64,000 nt of DNA from Ryuthela nishihirai (lineage: Eukaryota > Arthropoda > Arachnida > Araneae > Heptathelidae): contig JAWZYU010000011.1 of the NCBI GenBank assembly GCA_038380435.1, positions 85,102,501 to 85,166,500 of the forward strand, read 5' to 3'. Made by a program: the position numbers and the translations under genes. Positions 1-10,361 of the stretch are shown piece after piece (positions within the stretch are counted from its first letter, which is position 1; each line of letters begins with the position of its first letter). The notes under the pieces were generated by a model that saw nothing but the letters and a program-made list of their open reading frames with translations, did not search any database and was not told where the DNA came from.

Positions 1-400
1 ATTTGTTAGCGCCAATCTTTCAGCTGCAGAAATTGATTTCTACAATTTCGTGTCCTTTGTCCAAAAATTGTTAAAACCTGTTTAGATAAAGAACAAAAAA
101 CAATAGCCAAAATCTCTTTAAATTCGGTAGGTGTCATAACACAAAAAAGATTTTTTAACAGTGTCAGACTCTTGAATATTACAGATTAAATTATGAAAAT
201 CATTTAATCTTTTTTCATCATTAAAAATCTCGCGACCCATTTAGTGTGATATTTTTATTACTATGCCTATGATTAGCCACTGCCAGAACAATTAACTGTT
301 TACGAAAGAGCAAACTTCTTTTCGTCGACATAATGTTTACTATTGAGTGAAAGAAATGTCAGGAAGCGCGGTAAATCTCGCAGAGACAACGAAGCTCGCT
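1..400. other. AT-rich flank, no gene seen
   Basis: I see no coding exon or recognisable element here. The last 40 bases (aatctcgcagagacaacgaag) lead directly into the 43-bp tandem array. Confidence 0.5.
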
Positions 401-2498
401 AATTGCAGCGAAAACCAATGAGCTTAGTTCTTTGTTAGGTTTTAATTGCAGCGAAAACCAATGAGCTTAGTTCTTTGTTAGTTTTTAATTGCAGCGAGAA
501 CCAATGAGCTTAGTTCTTTGTTAGTTTTTAATTGCAGCGAGAACCAATGAGCTTAGTTCTTTGTTAGTTTTTAATTGCAGCGAAAACCAATGAGCTTAGT
601 TCTTTGTTAGTTTTTAATTGCAGCAAGAACCAATGAGCTTAGTTCTTTGTTAGTTTTTAATTGCAGCGAGAACCAATGAGCTTAGTTCTTTGTTAGTTTT
701 TAATTGCAGCGATAACCAATGAGCTTAGTTCTTTGTTAGTTTTTAATTGCAGCGAGAACCAATGAGCTTAGTTCTTTGTTAGTTTTTAATTGCAGCGATA
801 ACCAATGAGCTTAGTTCTTTGTTAGTTTTTAATTGCAGCGAGAACCAATGAGCTTAGTTCTTTGTTAGTTTTTAATTGCAGCGATAACCAATGAGCTTAG
901 TTCTTTGTTAGTTTTTAATTGCAGCGAGAACCAATGAGCTTAGTTCTTTGTTAGTTTTTAATTGCAGCGAGAACCAATGAGCTTAGTTCTTTGTTAGTTT
1001 TTAATTGCAGCGAGAACCAATGAGCTTAGTTCTTTGTTAGTTTTTAATTGCAGCGAGAATAAATGAGCTTAGTTCTTTGTTAGTTTTTAATTGCAGCGAG
1101 AACCAATGAGCTTAGTTCTTTGTTAGTTTTTAATTGCAGCGAGAACCAATGAGCTTAGTTCTTTGTTAGTTTTTAATTGCAGCGAAAACCAATGAGCTTA
1201 GTTCTTTGTTAGTTTTTAATTGCAGCGAGAACCAATGAGCTTAGTTCTTTGTTAGTTTTTAATTGCAGCGAGAACCAATGAGCTTAGTTCTTTGTTAGTT
1301 TTTATTTGCAGCGAGAACCAATGAGCTTAGTTCTTTGTTAGTTTTTAATTGCAGCGAGAACCAATGAGCTTAGTTCTTTGTTAGTTTTTAATTGCAGCGA
1401 GAACCAATGAGCTTAGTTCTTTGTTAGTTTTTAATTGCAGCGATAACCAATGAGCTTAGTTCTTTGTTAGTTTTTAATTGAGGCGAGAACCAATGAGCTT
1501 AGTTCTTTGTTAGTTTTTAATTGCAGCGATAACCAATGAGCTTAGTTCTTTGTTAGTTTTTAATTGCAGCGAGAACCAATGAGCTTAGTTCTTTGTTAGT
1601 TTTTAATTGCAGCGAGAACCAATGAGCTTAGTTCTTTGTTAGTTTTTAATTGCAGCGAGAACCAATGAGCTTAGTTCTTTGTTAGTTTTTAATTGCAGCG
1701 AGAACCAATGAGCTTAGTTCTTTGTTAGTTTTTAATTGCAGCGAGAACCAATGAGCTTAGTTCTTTGTTAGTTTTTAATTGCAGCGAGAACCAATGAGCT
1801 TAGTTCTTTGTTAGTTTTTAATTGCAGCGAGAACCAATGAGCTTAGTTCTTTGTTAGTTTTTAATTGCAGCGAGAACCAATGAGCTTAGTTCTTTGTTAG
1901 TTTTTAATTGCAGCGAGAACCAATGAGCTTAGTTCTTTGTTAGTTTTTAATTGCAGCGAGAACCAATGAGCTTAGTTCTTTGTTAGTTTTTAATTGCAGC
2001 GAGAACCAATGAGCTTAGTTCTTTGTTAGTTTTTAATTGCAGCGAGAACCAATGAGCTTAGTTCTTTGTTAGTTTTTAATTGCAGCGAGAACCAATGAGC
2101 TTAGTTCTTTCTTAGTTTTTAATTGCAGCGAGAACCAATGAGCTTAGTTCTTTGTTAGTTTTTAATTGCAGCGAGAACCAATGAGCTTAGTTCTTTGTTA
2201 GTTTTTAATTGCAGCGAGAACCAATGAGCTTAGTTCTTTGTTAGTTTTTAATTGCAGCGATAACCAATGAGCTTAGTTCTTTGTTAGTTTTCAATTGCAG
2301 CGAGAACCAATGAGCTTAGTTCTTTGTTAGTTTTTAATTGCAGCGATAACCAATGAGCTTAGTTCTTTGTTAGTTTTTAATTGCAGCGAGAACCAATGAG
2401 CTTAGTTCTTTGTTAGTTTTTAATTGCAGCGAAAACCAATGAGCTTAGTTCTTTGTTAGTTTTTAATTGCAGCGAGAACCAATGAGCTTAGTTCTTTG
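401..2498. repeat. 43-bp minisatellite, 48 full units plus a 34-base partial unit
   Basis: The unit begins aattgcagcgagaaccaatg and ends in ttagttttt. The first unit starts at 401 and the last, partial unit at 2465. The difference, 2064, is exactly 48 x 43, so there is no net indel in the array. Units differ mainly at one base (gcgaGaacc, gcgaTaacc or gcgaAaacc). A few private changes occur, for example gaataaatg near 1058, gttaggtttt in unit 1 and ttgaggcg near 1480. Each unit carries a CCAAT motif. There are stop codons in the frames I checked, so a repeated protein is unlikely. Confidence 0.97.
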
Positions 2499-2501
2499 AG
2501 C

Positions 2502-2513
2502 GCGCGTTAAGTG
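2502..2513. repeat. Left target-site duplication of the ORF1-only non-LTR element
   Basis: GCGCGTTAAGTG occurs here and again at 4280-4291, directly after the GAA-repeat tail of the element. The two copies are identical over 12 bases, as expected for a target-primed retrotransposon insertion. Confidence 0.8.
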
Positions 2514-4279
2514 ATTCCAATTCGGATTTCGTAAAAGACGGACATGTTTTTAGCTCTCTCTGCTTTTAGTTTTACTGTGGAGAATAGTGCAGTGCTAAAA
2601 TGGATATCACCAAGGATATAAGAATCAACAGAACCTTCAGAATTCGTCACATTGGATTATCTTATGAATTTATTGTGTCTTCACTGGCCGACCAGCTCCT
2701 CGCCTCCTCGATCGCTATTGCTCAGAAGATAAATAAATCAACCACAACAGTGACTTTTGCCAGCGAAGAACGTGCTGATTTATTCGCCTGCAACCCACAG
2801 GACTTTTTTAAAGGCCACCCAGTCAATGCAACTCGACTTGGCACACCGGAAAAACGGATCACCATCGCTAAACTACCCTTCTTCGTCTCCAACAAGGAGA
2901 TTGTCTCAGCTCTGGAACCATTTGGGACGATAAAGAGCATAAATGAAGAACACCTCGACCTTCCGGGATTGTAATCCATCCAAACAGGAACCAGAGTTGT
3001 GGTACTAGAGATGAAGAAGCAGGTTCCAAATCTCCTAACGATTGCCACCTACAATGCAACCATCCTTTATCCAGGTGTAACTCCACTATGCAAATGGTGC
3101 AGGAAGCCAAATCACCTCATCAAGGACTGTCCGCTATTTGCCAAGAAACATCCTGCTACCCTGGATATTATAGAAGCCACTTTGGATCCCCCTGCAAATC
3201 CTATTATCACTGAAACAGAAGCTCCCACCTCTACACCTGCTATTCCGGATCCTTCTTCTGTAAGTAACTTGCCTTCCCTCACCCAATCTTCCACCCAAAA
3301 TTCTCCCATAAACCCACCCTCTGAGGAATCATCTCTCCCTAAGAGAAAAGATCCCCCCTCACCACCTGACTCCCCTCCTAAAGAGGACACAACCAAAAAA
3401 CAAAAATCATCGGACAACAGCGGTACCTCGTCGCTTATTGAAAACATACAAAATTACATTATTTATCATGCTAGGACACCAGAATCGACCAACAAACCAG
3501 ACGGCCCCGAATATCTCGAATCTTTCGAGGATATCGTCGACCTTTTCAAATCTTTAGCTAATCCTAAATTAGCCACCTTCATTTGGGATACCCCCCTGAC
3601 CTACTCCCACTCTCTAGAACACTTTCAGGCACTGGCCTTGTACTAAAACGTTATCGGGACCTATATTTATCAGCTTTGGCGGAATGCCCACAAACGGATT
3701 GTTTTTCAGTATGGGACTACTTCCATATTGTTAATAAACACTACCCCCTCTTTAAATAACCTCTGTTTCGGCCCCCTTGCTTAAAATTTACTTTAAATTT
3801 TGCTTCTACATTTGATACTCACTATTTCTCTTTCGATCTCGCTCGCTTCCAAATTTTCTCCATCTTGGATTCAGCGCTCAGCCAATACCAAAATTTCTGC
3901 ATTCTCATTGGCTGAGACGCTTCTGGCTGGATCCAGCAGCTAGCTCCCGCTTTAGCTCAGCTCGGCAGCTTCCACACGTTGTACAAACACATATTATCAA
4001 CACAAATTAATTACTTACACTCCTTCCCCTCAAAATTAAATAAATCCTTTCACATTAGCCCACACACTTCTCTCTTCACACAAATACGACGTTTTTGCCA
4101 TCTTTGGACCACTTTTAGACCTGCCTTCCTCCGTCCACCTCTCGATCTCTATTCCAAATTTGCACTTACAACTTTTGCCACCTCTGATAAATTTTGCTTG
4201 TGGTACTGATGATAAGCGGGCCGAGGCCCGCTTTACAAATAGGACCAGGTCAATGATGGATGTACAAGAAGAAGAAGAA
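2514..4279 (+). mobile_element. Non-LTR retrotransposon copy with ORF1 but no ORF2
   Basis: The element lies between 12-bp direct repeats GCGCGTTAAGTG (2502-2513 and 4280-4291). It has a short 5' leader, an ORF1-type gene at 2600-3646, about 550 bases of pyrimidine-rich sequence, a GC hairpin (gcgggccgaggcccgc near 4215) and a (GAA)n tail at about 4267-4279. No endonuclease or reverse transcriptase is present, although both ends look intact. It is therefore an internally deleted copy or a non-autonomous derivative. The clade is not resolved. Confidence 0.75.
2600..3646 (+). pseudogene. Gag-like ORF1 of a non-LTR retrotransposon, one in-frame stop
   Basis: ATG at 2600 opens a frame that runs to TAA at 3646, broken only by an in-frame TAA at 2972-2974. 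The same frame continues through codons SIQTGTRVVVLEMKKQ, so the stop looks like a single nonsense change. The N-terminal part resembles an RRM-like fold (PEKRITIAKLPFFVSNKEIV...). It is followed by a CX2CX4HX4C zinc knuckle (CKWCRKPNHLIKDC, about codons 157-170). A Pro/Ser/Thr-rich linker comes next, then a charged segment (PKRKDPPSPPDSPPK). This order is typical of ORF1 nucleic-acid-binding proteins of Jockey/I-type elements. The knuckle is seen directly. The RRM assignment is inference. Confidence 0.7.
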
Positions 4280-4731
4280 GCGCGTTAAGTGTGAAGGCTA
4301 CAGCCGTCGCTTGCGGTGCGGCGAGTGATGTCACAGCGCATTTGCGACGCGGTGAGCGGTAAGTGTGAATGAGGCCTTAGAAGAACTTCAAAGGCTTTAA
4401 ACGGATCACCACTTAAAAGTCGTTAAAGAATGATTTCAGCATTTTCCAAAGGAGAGAGGATTTGAAGTGAAAGTAGAAAACCTGATAAAAGAACTAAAGG
4501 AGGAGAAGAGCAACGAGACTCGTGAGCAATTCAGCTTAACATGGATCTGAAGTTTATTTAAAACCCTACAAATGAAGGACGACAACGACAATGCAAAAAC
4601 AACTAAGTAAAGAACTGTCTCTCAGTTCTTTAAGGATTGATAATATGATCAAAATGCACCCCAAAACATGGTGAATGAAGACCCAATGCAGAAAAAGTAG
4701 AAAAGCAACAAGAGACGTGAAAGAGTCTTTG
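4280..4731. other. Right target duplication and intergenic sequence
   Basis: 4280-4291 is the right GCGCGTTAAGTG copy. 4290-4380 is unusually CpG-rich (cgtcgcttgcggtgcggcg) and contains two TAAGTGTGAA motifs (about 4286 and 4351), so it may be the end of an older DNA element. I see no gene in the rest. Confidence 0.4.
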
Positions 4732-5952
4732 CAGTCTTAAAGTGGGAATCACAACACCAAGAAGGAATGGAAGTAGAGATATGTGAATCGCAGGAGGCAA
4801 TCGGCCATCGGGGATATGCAAATGATCACAAATCTGCAGAGAATGGACATGTGACACCCAGTCGAACCGTGGATAAATACCCGGCACATACGAGTTTCTG
4901 TCATAGCACGCCATGCTACGAAAATGTTGGTAATATGCCTTGGAGATGCTGGCGGGACCCTTATATGCAATTGGCGCCTTCTGAGAGAGAGAGAGCGAAT
5001 CATTGATGTGCCAGAGCTCGGATTGAGCCCTCGAGCGATCGACACACGCATGGGTCACAACGTGAGCACCGTGCAATGGCATATCTCATGCAACATCATG
5101 GAACACCAAACGACATGAAGGATAGTTACGGGACAATCATGCCGCACCACATGATGTGAAGATCTCATGCTCAGTAGGAGCCCATTCGTGACCCTTTCAC
5201 TACAGCGACTGTGCTGCAGAGTGATTTGTGGGCAGCTATGGGTACTGTGGTCTGCACGCGAACCATTAGACAATGTTTGCATAGCGCATGAATGAGGGCG
5301 AGACGTCCAGTCCGGTGTCTGCCATTGCAGCTACATCATTGGTTACACTGTCTCCAATGATGTTCTGTGAGGCAACATTGGAGTACGGAATGGACGAAAG
5401 TGTTGTTCAGAAACGAATACCGATTCTGTTTCAGCACCCTAGATGTCCGTTTGTCCGCATGGCCTCGAAGTCGTCAGCGGCACGAGGAAGACTATTCCAT
5501 CAGCAGTCATACGACTGCTCCATGTTTATTGCAAACTAAATGGCAGGCCATTACATCGTTGACATCGTTAATCCTCTGGTATGACCCTTCCTTACCACCA
5601 TGCCTAGCCTGATTCTGCAGCAGGACATCACCACCACACTCCCTGGACTTCTTGCCCATTGAGTATGTGCTGGATATTATTGGTGGCCGCCTTCGCCAGC
5701 TCCCTCCAGCGACGAGCCTGGTACAATTGGGTGTCCAATTGACTCAGGACACCATTAACCATCTGATTGATGGAATGCCGAGACGTCTACAGGCTACAAT
5801 GTACTGACGAATCTTCAATAAATGCACATAGCTTGCATCCTCACCTTCCGTTTTTTGATCATTTATGCATCTACCCTCATAGCTTCCGTTCTGTCAGTTT
5901 GGGCATATATAACACTTCCTTCGCGGTGCTGCAATTTGCACTTTGATCAGTG
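4732..5952 (+). mobile_element. Tc1-like transposon relic with inverted terminal repeats
   Basis: The ends match in inverted orientation. The left end reads AAAGTGggAATcaCAaCACC and the complement of the right end reads AAAGTGcaAATtgCAgCACC. The interior carries Tc1 transposase remains in several frames. These include a helix-turn-helix segment near 4985-5095 (IDVPELGLSPRAIDTRMGHN) and a C-terminal segment near 5645-5805 (DFLPIEYVLDIIGGRLRQLP, then DTINHLIDGMPRRLQATM). Frameshifts and stops separate them, so the copy is dead. Confidence 0.8.
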
Positions 5953-7162
5953 TATCTACTAATGCATAAAGATATGAAAGCGTCCTCACAATCATGTGTA
6001 ATGTGTTTCTTGATGAACGAACCAAGGAAATAAATCACGGAGTCCTTAGACTTCTTTTAAATTGACAACAACTCCGTCAACATCTTTTGACTCCATATTT
6101 GCTTCAAAATCATCGCCCGAAAAAAATGCAGTGCTCTGCTGCCTGATGGCAAGAATGAACCTCGTGACGAACTTCCCTCGTTAAGATCATCACCTTGTTC
6201 TTCTCCGGAAAGGAAGAGATTGAACACCCAGTCCTCCTTCTCCAGAAAGGAAGAGATTGAACACCCAGTCCTCCTTCTCCAGAAGCTGATGCTGTACCAT
6301 TAAATGTCCCGAGATTATTTCATTTATAATACTGTACGTTTTTACTTTAATGTACTGAATTTTTGTTTTACTTTTGCTACAGAAAAAATATGTTCTTTCT
6401 ACCGAGAAGTCTTTAAAATTTTAATCCATTCCTAAGCGGGAAATTTAAAATTGTTCAGATATCCAAATGTTTAAATAAAATTTGTTTTCCAATATTTTTC
6501 GATAAAATAAAAAAATTACCTGAAGCTATTATACCCTACATGTAAATGCATGTTACGCGATTATTTCCAGGAAACACCTATCGCGTAACTATGGGAACTA
6601 GGTTAATAACAAAATAAGTTAGTATATTGGGATGACACCACTCATTATTTCGTTTTTATTTGTGCAATCGTGTTAGAAGTGAACGTTTTTGGGGTTTCTG
6701 ATATCTCCACTAAAGTATCTAGTGTTTACGGCGAAGTTACTTTGAGACAAAAATCTTGTGATTTTTCTCGAAGATTTCTGTGCTTTGTTGAAAGGTAACG
6801 TCGAGTTGCGATTCTTTCAGCGTCTCCTTCGTTGTTTTTAAGGTACGTTTTCTTCGGTTTTCAATTGAGAGAAGACTCTCAGTTCAGTACCTCGCTGATA
6901 ATGTCGTGTAATTTTTCAGCGTTTGTCATTTCTTTTCAAAGGTGACGAAAACAGGTAACTCAACTGAAAGACAAATTAAAGCATTATTAACGGATCGCGG
7001 GTAGAGGGTGGGGAAAGGGGTGCCCTGTCCCCTCCGGTTGAAATCCATGGTGCGGAGTGATTGGTTTTCAGTGATGACCATTCGAATTCATTGGCTTCGA
7101 ACATGATTCGTAGATTTTGGGTATCTGCACTACTTAAGAGAGAAACGAATTTAATTTTTTAT
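5953..7162. other. No gene seen; short 44-bp tandem duplication
   Basis: 6205-6290 contains two nearly identical tandem copies of a segment (ggaagagattgaacacccag...). The rest is AT-rich with no supported exon. Confidence 0.4.
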
Positions 7163-7170
7163 CTACATCA

Positions 7171-7588
7171 ATGTTTCCCAAAGTGGGCGATACCACCCCC
7201 TAGAGGGCGCTGGAACAATCCAGGGGGTCGGTGGTAGCCTCGGTTGTAATTGGGGGGGGGGGTGGAATCATAAAGAAAGAAGGGAAGATAAGAAAATTTT
7301 GAAAAATCGTTCGTACATGTTTCATCTGTTGTGTAACATAGAGTTAAAGTCGTAGAGATTATTTTCCAAATAAACACATAAAATTATCCTCCGTAATCTT
7401 ATTTACAACAACATCTTTTTTTATTATATTGTAGGACATAGGTAGAAATATAGATACATGAAAGAACGCACATTTGTCACTACATCGTTCTGTTTGTTCG
7501 CTTAAAGAAAGTAAATTACCAGGGGGCGCTGAGTAATGTTTTTTTTTTGAAAAGGGGGCGGTACGACAAATAAGCTTGGGAACTTCTA
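7171..7588. mobile_element. hAT-like MITE, 418 bp
   Basis: The element starts CAATGTTTCCCAAAGTGGGC and ends with the degenerate inverse (AAGCTTGGGAACTTCTA). It is flanked by 8-bp near-repeats: atctacat at 7163-7170 and atctatat at 7589-7596, matching at 7 of 8 positions. Both subterminal regions hold matching G-rich blocks (gggcgataccaccccctag and agggggcggtacgac). No transposase is present. An 8-bp duplication with a CAxTGTTTCCCA end is characteristic of non-autonomous hAT elements. Confidence 0.7.
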
Positions 7589-8085
7589 ATCTATATTAGC
7601 CCCACTTTTATAACCTGGATATTTTGAGTCCTCATAGCCAAGCAGACAGGTAGAGGAGAACTGACAAATAAACTCAGGGTCTTACTTTCCGGCAAGTTTT
7701 GAAGATAAGACGAAATAAATTTTCTTCTTACTAGGAATGCAAGTGATGTCATTTTGAAATATGTTGTTTTAACTCTGAGCAGTGCATATTTCTGCACAAA
7801 ATGGGCTAAATGGCCGGACCACAAGGATGCTCGTGTTGGAAAAGGAAAGCGAATCACTGAACAGCTGTTAGGAGACAGGTGGAAGGTTCCCATTACGGTG
7901 ATCCAGTGTATTTTTTAAAGTGCATTGGATATGGCTCTCCTGAAAACGGAGTTTGGAAAGATCGCCGTCACATCCGAGGACGGAGGTCTTTCCAAGATCA
8001 TCGGTGTCACTTTTCCCTTCAAAAGAAAAATGGGAAATTGCGGCAAAAAATCTGAAAGCAGAACAATTTAAATGAATCTAGAAAC

Positions 8086-8666
8086 CAGGGGCGTAGCTAT
8101 GGGGATCCCCCCCCTGCGCAAAGTAAATAGGAGATGGCAAAATTCGAAGCCACTTTGTAAAATCCAGGCGAGTTGCGAAAATTGGGATTGCTTTTGTAAA
8201 ATTAAGGAGAGTTGGTAAACTTCAGGTGAGATATAAAAATTTATATTTTTTTTTGTAAAATTATGATGAACTGTCTTCAATTTTGTCAACTCTACTTAAT
8301 TTCACGAAACCAATATTCGCAACTTAATTGTATTTTATCAAGTGGCTTTAAATTTTGCCAACTGCCCTAAATTACTAGATTATTCTGCCCAATATCGAGG
8401 ATAGTTGGCAAATTTCGTAGGCACTTGTAAAATATATGAAAATTGGGATTGATATTATGAAATTAAGTAGAGTTGGGTAAATCGAGCCAACTGGCAAAAC
8501 CTTGTGTAGCTCCCCCTCCTCCCCCCTGAGCGAAATTCTAGAGATTTAATGAAAGTTATGTAAAGTACTTATTTTCTCAGCTGGCAAAATGTAATATCCG
8601 AGCTGGTAAATTTCCGTTCTCCCCCCCGCCCACCACCACAATCACAGTCCCTTCGCTATGCCCCTG
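8086..8666. mobile_element. hAT-like MITE, 581 bp
   Basis: The terminal inverted repeats are CAGGGGCGTAGCTATGGGGA on the left and CAGGGGCATAGCGAAGGGA as the complement of the right end. They are flanked by 8-bp near-duplicates: ctagaaac at 8078-8085 and ctaggaac at 8667-8674. The interior contains repeated 'gttggcaaatt/aaattgcc' motifs and no coding capacity. Confidence 0.75.
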
Positions 8667-8674
8667 CTAGGAAC

Positions 8675-9502
8675 AACATATTATGAGTCATTTCGTAACT
8701 GATTTAGCCAAACTCCGCCCCATTTTGTGATGCAATTGCAATGATGGAAAATTTATTTCCGCTGATTTTAAAACAAAAATTAAAGATTAAAGTGTTTTGA
8801 TTTGACTCCGATGAGAGCCAGAGGGAAGGTCTTTGGAGAACATTTGATCGTTTTCATTTCTTTTAGAAAAAGAGAAATTTCTCTTTTGCTGAGTGATTTC
8901 GGAGGCGAAGTTGATACCTTTGCTCTGACCTTCTGACCTTTGAGCCCCTTTGGCATTATAAATTTCAGTAACAATGGAAAACAACTCCTACGGGTAAGTA
9001 AATTAACCTATGGTTCGAGAAAGACTAACACATTCTTCAAATACAAAGATATTGAAGAATATACCTGATGGTTTACACAGGAATATAGGCTGTCAAGAGG
9101 CAAGAAGTCCCTTGCATAAAGAGGCAAGAAGTCCCTTGCAAGAAGTCCCTTGCATAAAGCCGGGTCCGTCATTTTGTCCATCCATTCATGCTGGAGAACA
9201 AAGAGCAAAGAACCACCATATTGAGAAAAGGAAAAAACAAACGATGGCAATAACTTCAATGATTAAAATTCTATACATCCTTTGGGCAATCGGGCGACCA
9301 TTATGACCCGAGCTTAAACAAAGTGGCCCAACCGGTCCACGACAACTGAAATGGCTTGCGTGATTACAGACGCAGACTTATTTTTTTAACTTTAGATGAC
9401 TCTTCTGGCGATGAGAGCAGCGGTGTCAGACGCCGCTCTCGTTTCTTTGCCTTTATTACACGTCTTTATCGTTGGCAGGATTCGTATGTTTTAGCTGATG
9501 TA
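8675..9502. other. No supported gene; small tandem repeat
   Basis: 9100-9160 has partial tandem copies of ggcaagaagtcccttgca. At 8973-8992 an ATG is followed by an open stretch and GG|GTAAGT, which looks like a short first exon, but nothing else supports it. Confidence 0.35.
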
Positions 9503-9702
9503 AAATAAATACCCCCTCAAGCAGCTGCTTGCCACAGAGGTCTGACAGGAGCCTGTCAGTTTATATGCTAAAGTAGAAGGTATGTGAGGATGGCAGGACC
9601 TCAGCAGAAAAACGACACACACATCCATGCCTTACCCGGGGCTCGAACCCAGGTCCCGTAAATCACTACCCAAGCGTGCTAACCACTCGGCCACGTAGCT
9701 AG
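9503..9702 (-). mobile_element. tRNA-derived SINE, family B, copy 1
   Basis: Read on the minus strand it starts with a tRNA-like head: an A box in gtggccgagtggttagcacg and a B box GGTTCGAGCCC. It continues with ggtaaggcatggatgtgtgt and ends in gcagctgcttgagggggtat. The same order and sequence recur at 49708-49910. The head is degenerate as a tRNA and is fused to unrelated sequence, so this is a SINE and not a functional tRNA gene. Confidence 0.75.
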
Positions 9703-10145
9703 TTGTTTAATTTTCCATCGGACATTACTTATAATATGCAATACTACTATATGCAATAATCGGAGATCCTGATTACTATTTCATACCAATCCATGATAAA
9801 ACCTGTACGAGCTAAGAGTGACTTCTAGGTATTTTCTGTGTTACGTGCAGCATGCTGCGTCTGCTTATATGAAGTATTATACCCCCACCCAATTCACACA
9901 CACAGAGAGAGAACAATTTCTCGTGGCTGGTAGGAAATAATTTATGCATTATCTTGATATCTTACATAAATAATTTGTGTCAATAAAAACGCGACACCAA
10001 GGTGTTTCCAATTGAAAATAAGAATTATTTTACAAAAACATATATTACATAGCACCGAGGCACATCACAGAGAATCATCAGGCGGTGCTCACGATATCTA
10101 CACATTGCGCCTGGACCGTGTTCGTCTGTTGAGATTCATTGATAT

Positions 10146-10361
10146 TTAGGATGCTGTCAGTTGTTTTGCTAAATGATGCCCTGGAGGAGAGAGCGCTTTA
10201 TCCTTGCCATTGCATCCTTTTGAGAGAGAGTCCGGAGAACATGGAGGAAGTGCATCCCTCAGAAACATCCTCTTCAGGGATGATAGAGGTCCGTCGAACA
10301 AGAAGAAGCATGTGGCTGACAAGGCATATGATGTCATGATGTGGCCAAAAAAGAAGTAAGC
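10146..10361 (-). CDS. NRF-6-like gene, terminal exon with stop codon
   Basis: 216 bases. The acceptor is ttttttccacag|GCTTAC, in phase 0, which matches the end of the fifth exon more than 12 kb upstream. It encodes AYFFFGHIMTSYALSATCFF and LFDGPLSSLKRMFLRDALPP: the last membrane helix and the family's 'fexPfxxLEK' region. A hydrophilic 31-residue tail (CSPDSLSKGCNGKDK...) follows, ending in TAA at 10146-10148. Position of the conserved acidic residue: D in LFDGP, where most relatives have E. No clear AATAAA is visible just downstream on this strand. Confidence 0.82.
   Translation of the reverse strand, partial: AYFFFGHIMTSYALSATCFFLFDGPLSSLKRMFLRDALPPCSPDSLSKGCNGKDKALSPPGHHLAKQLTAS

Noticed and set aside
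401..2498. CRISPR-like array
   Set aside because: Units are directly adjacent 43-mers without unique spacers, in a eukaryotic setting; it is a minisatellite.
8973..8992. Short plus-strand ATG exon (MENNSYG) with a consensus donor GG|GTAAGT
   Set aside because: Only 20 bases with no further exon, promoter or homology. A chance match cannot be excluded.
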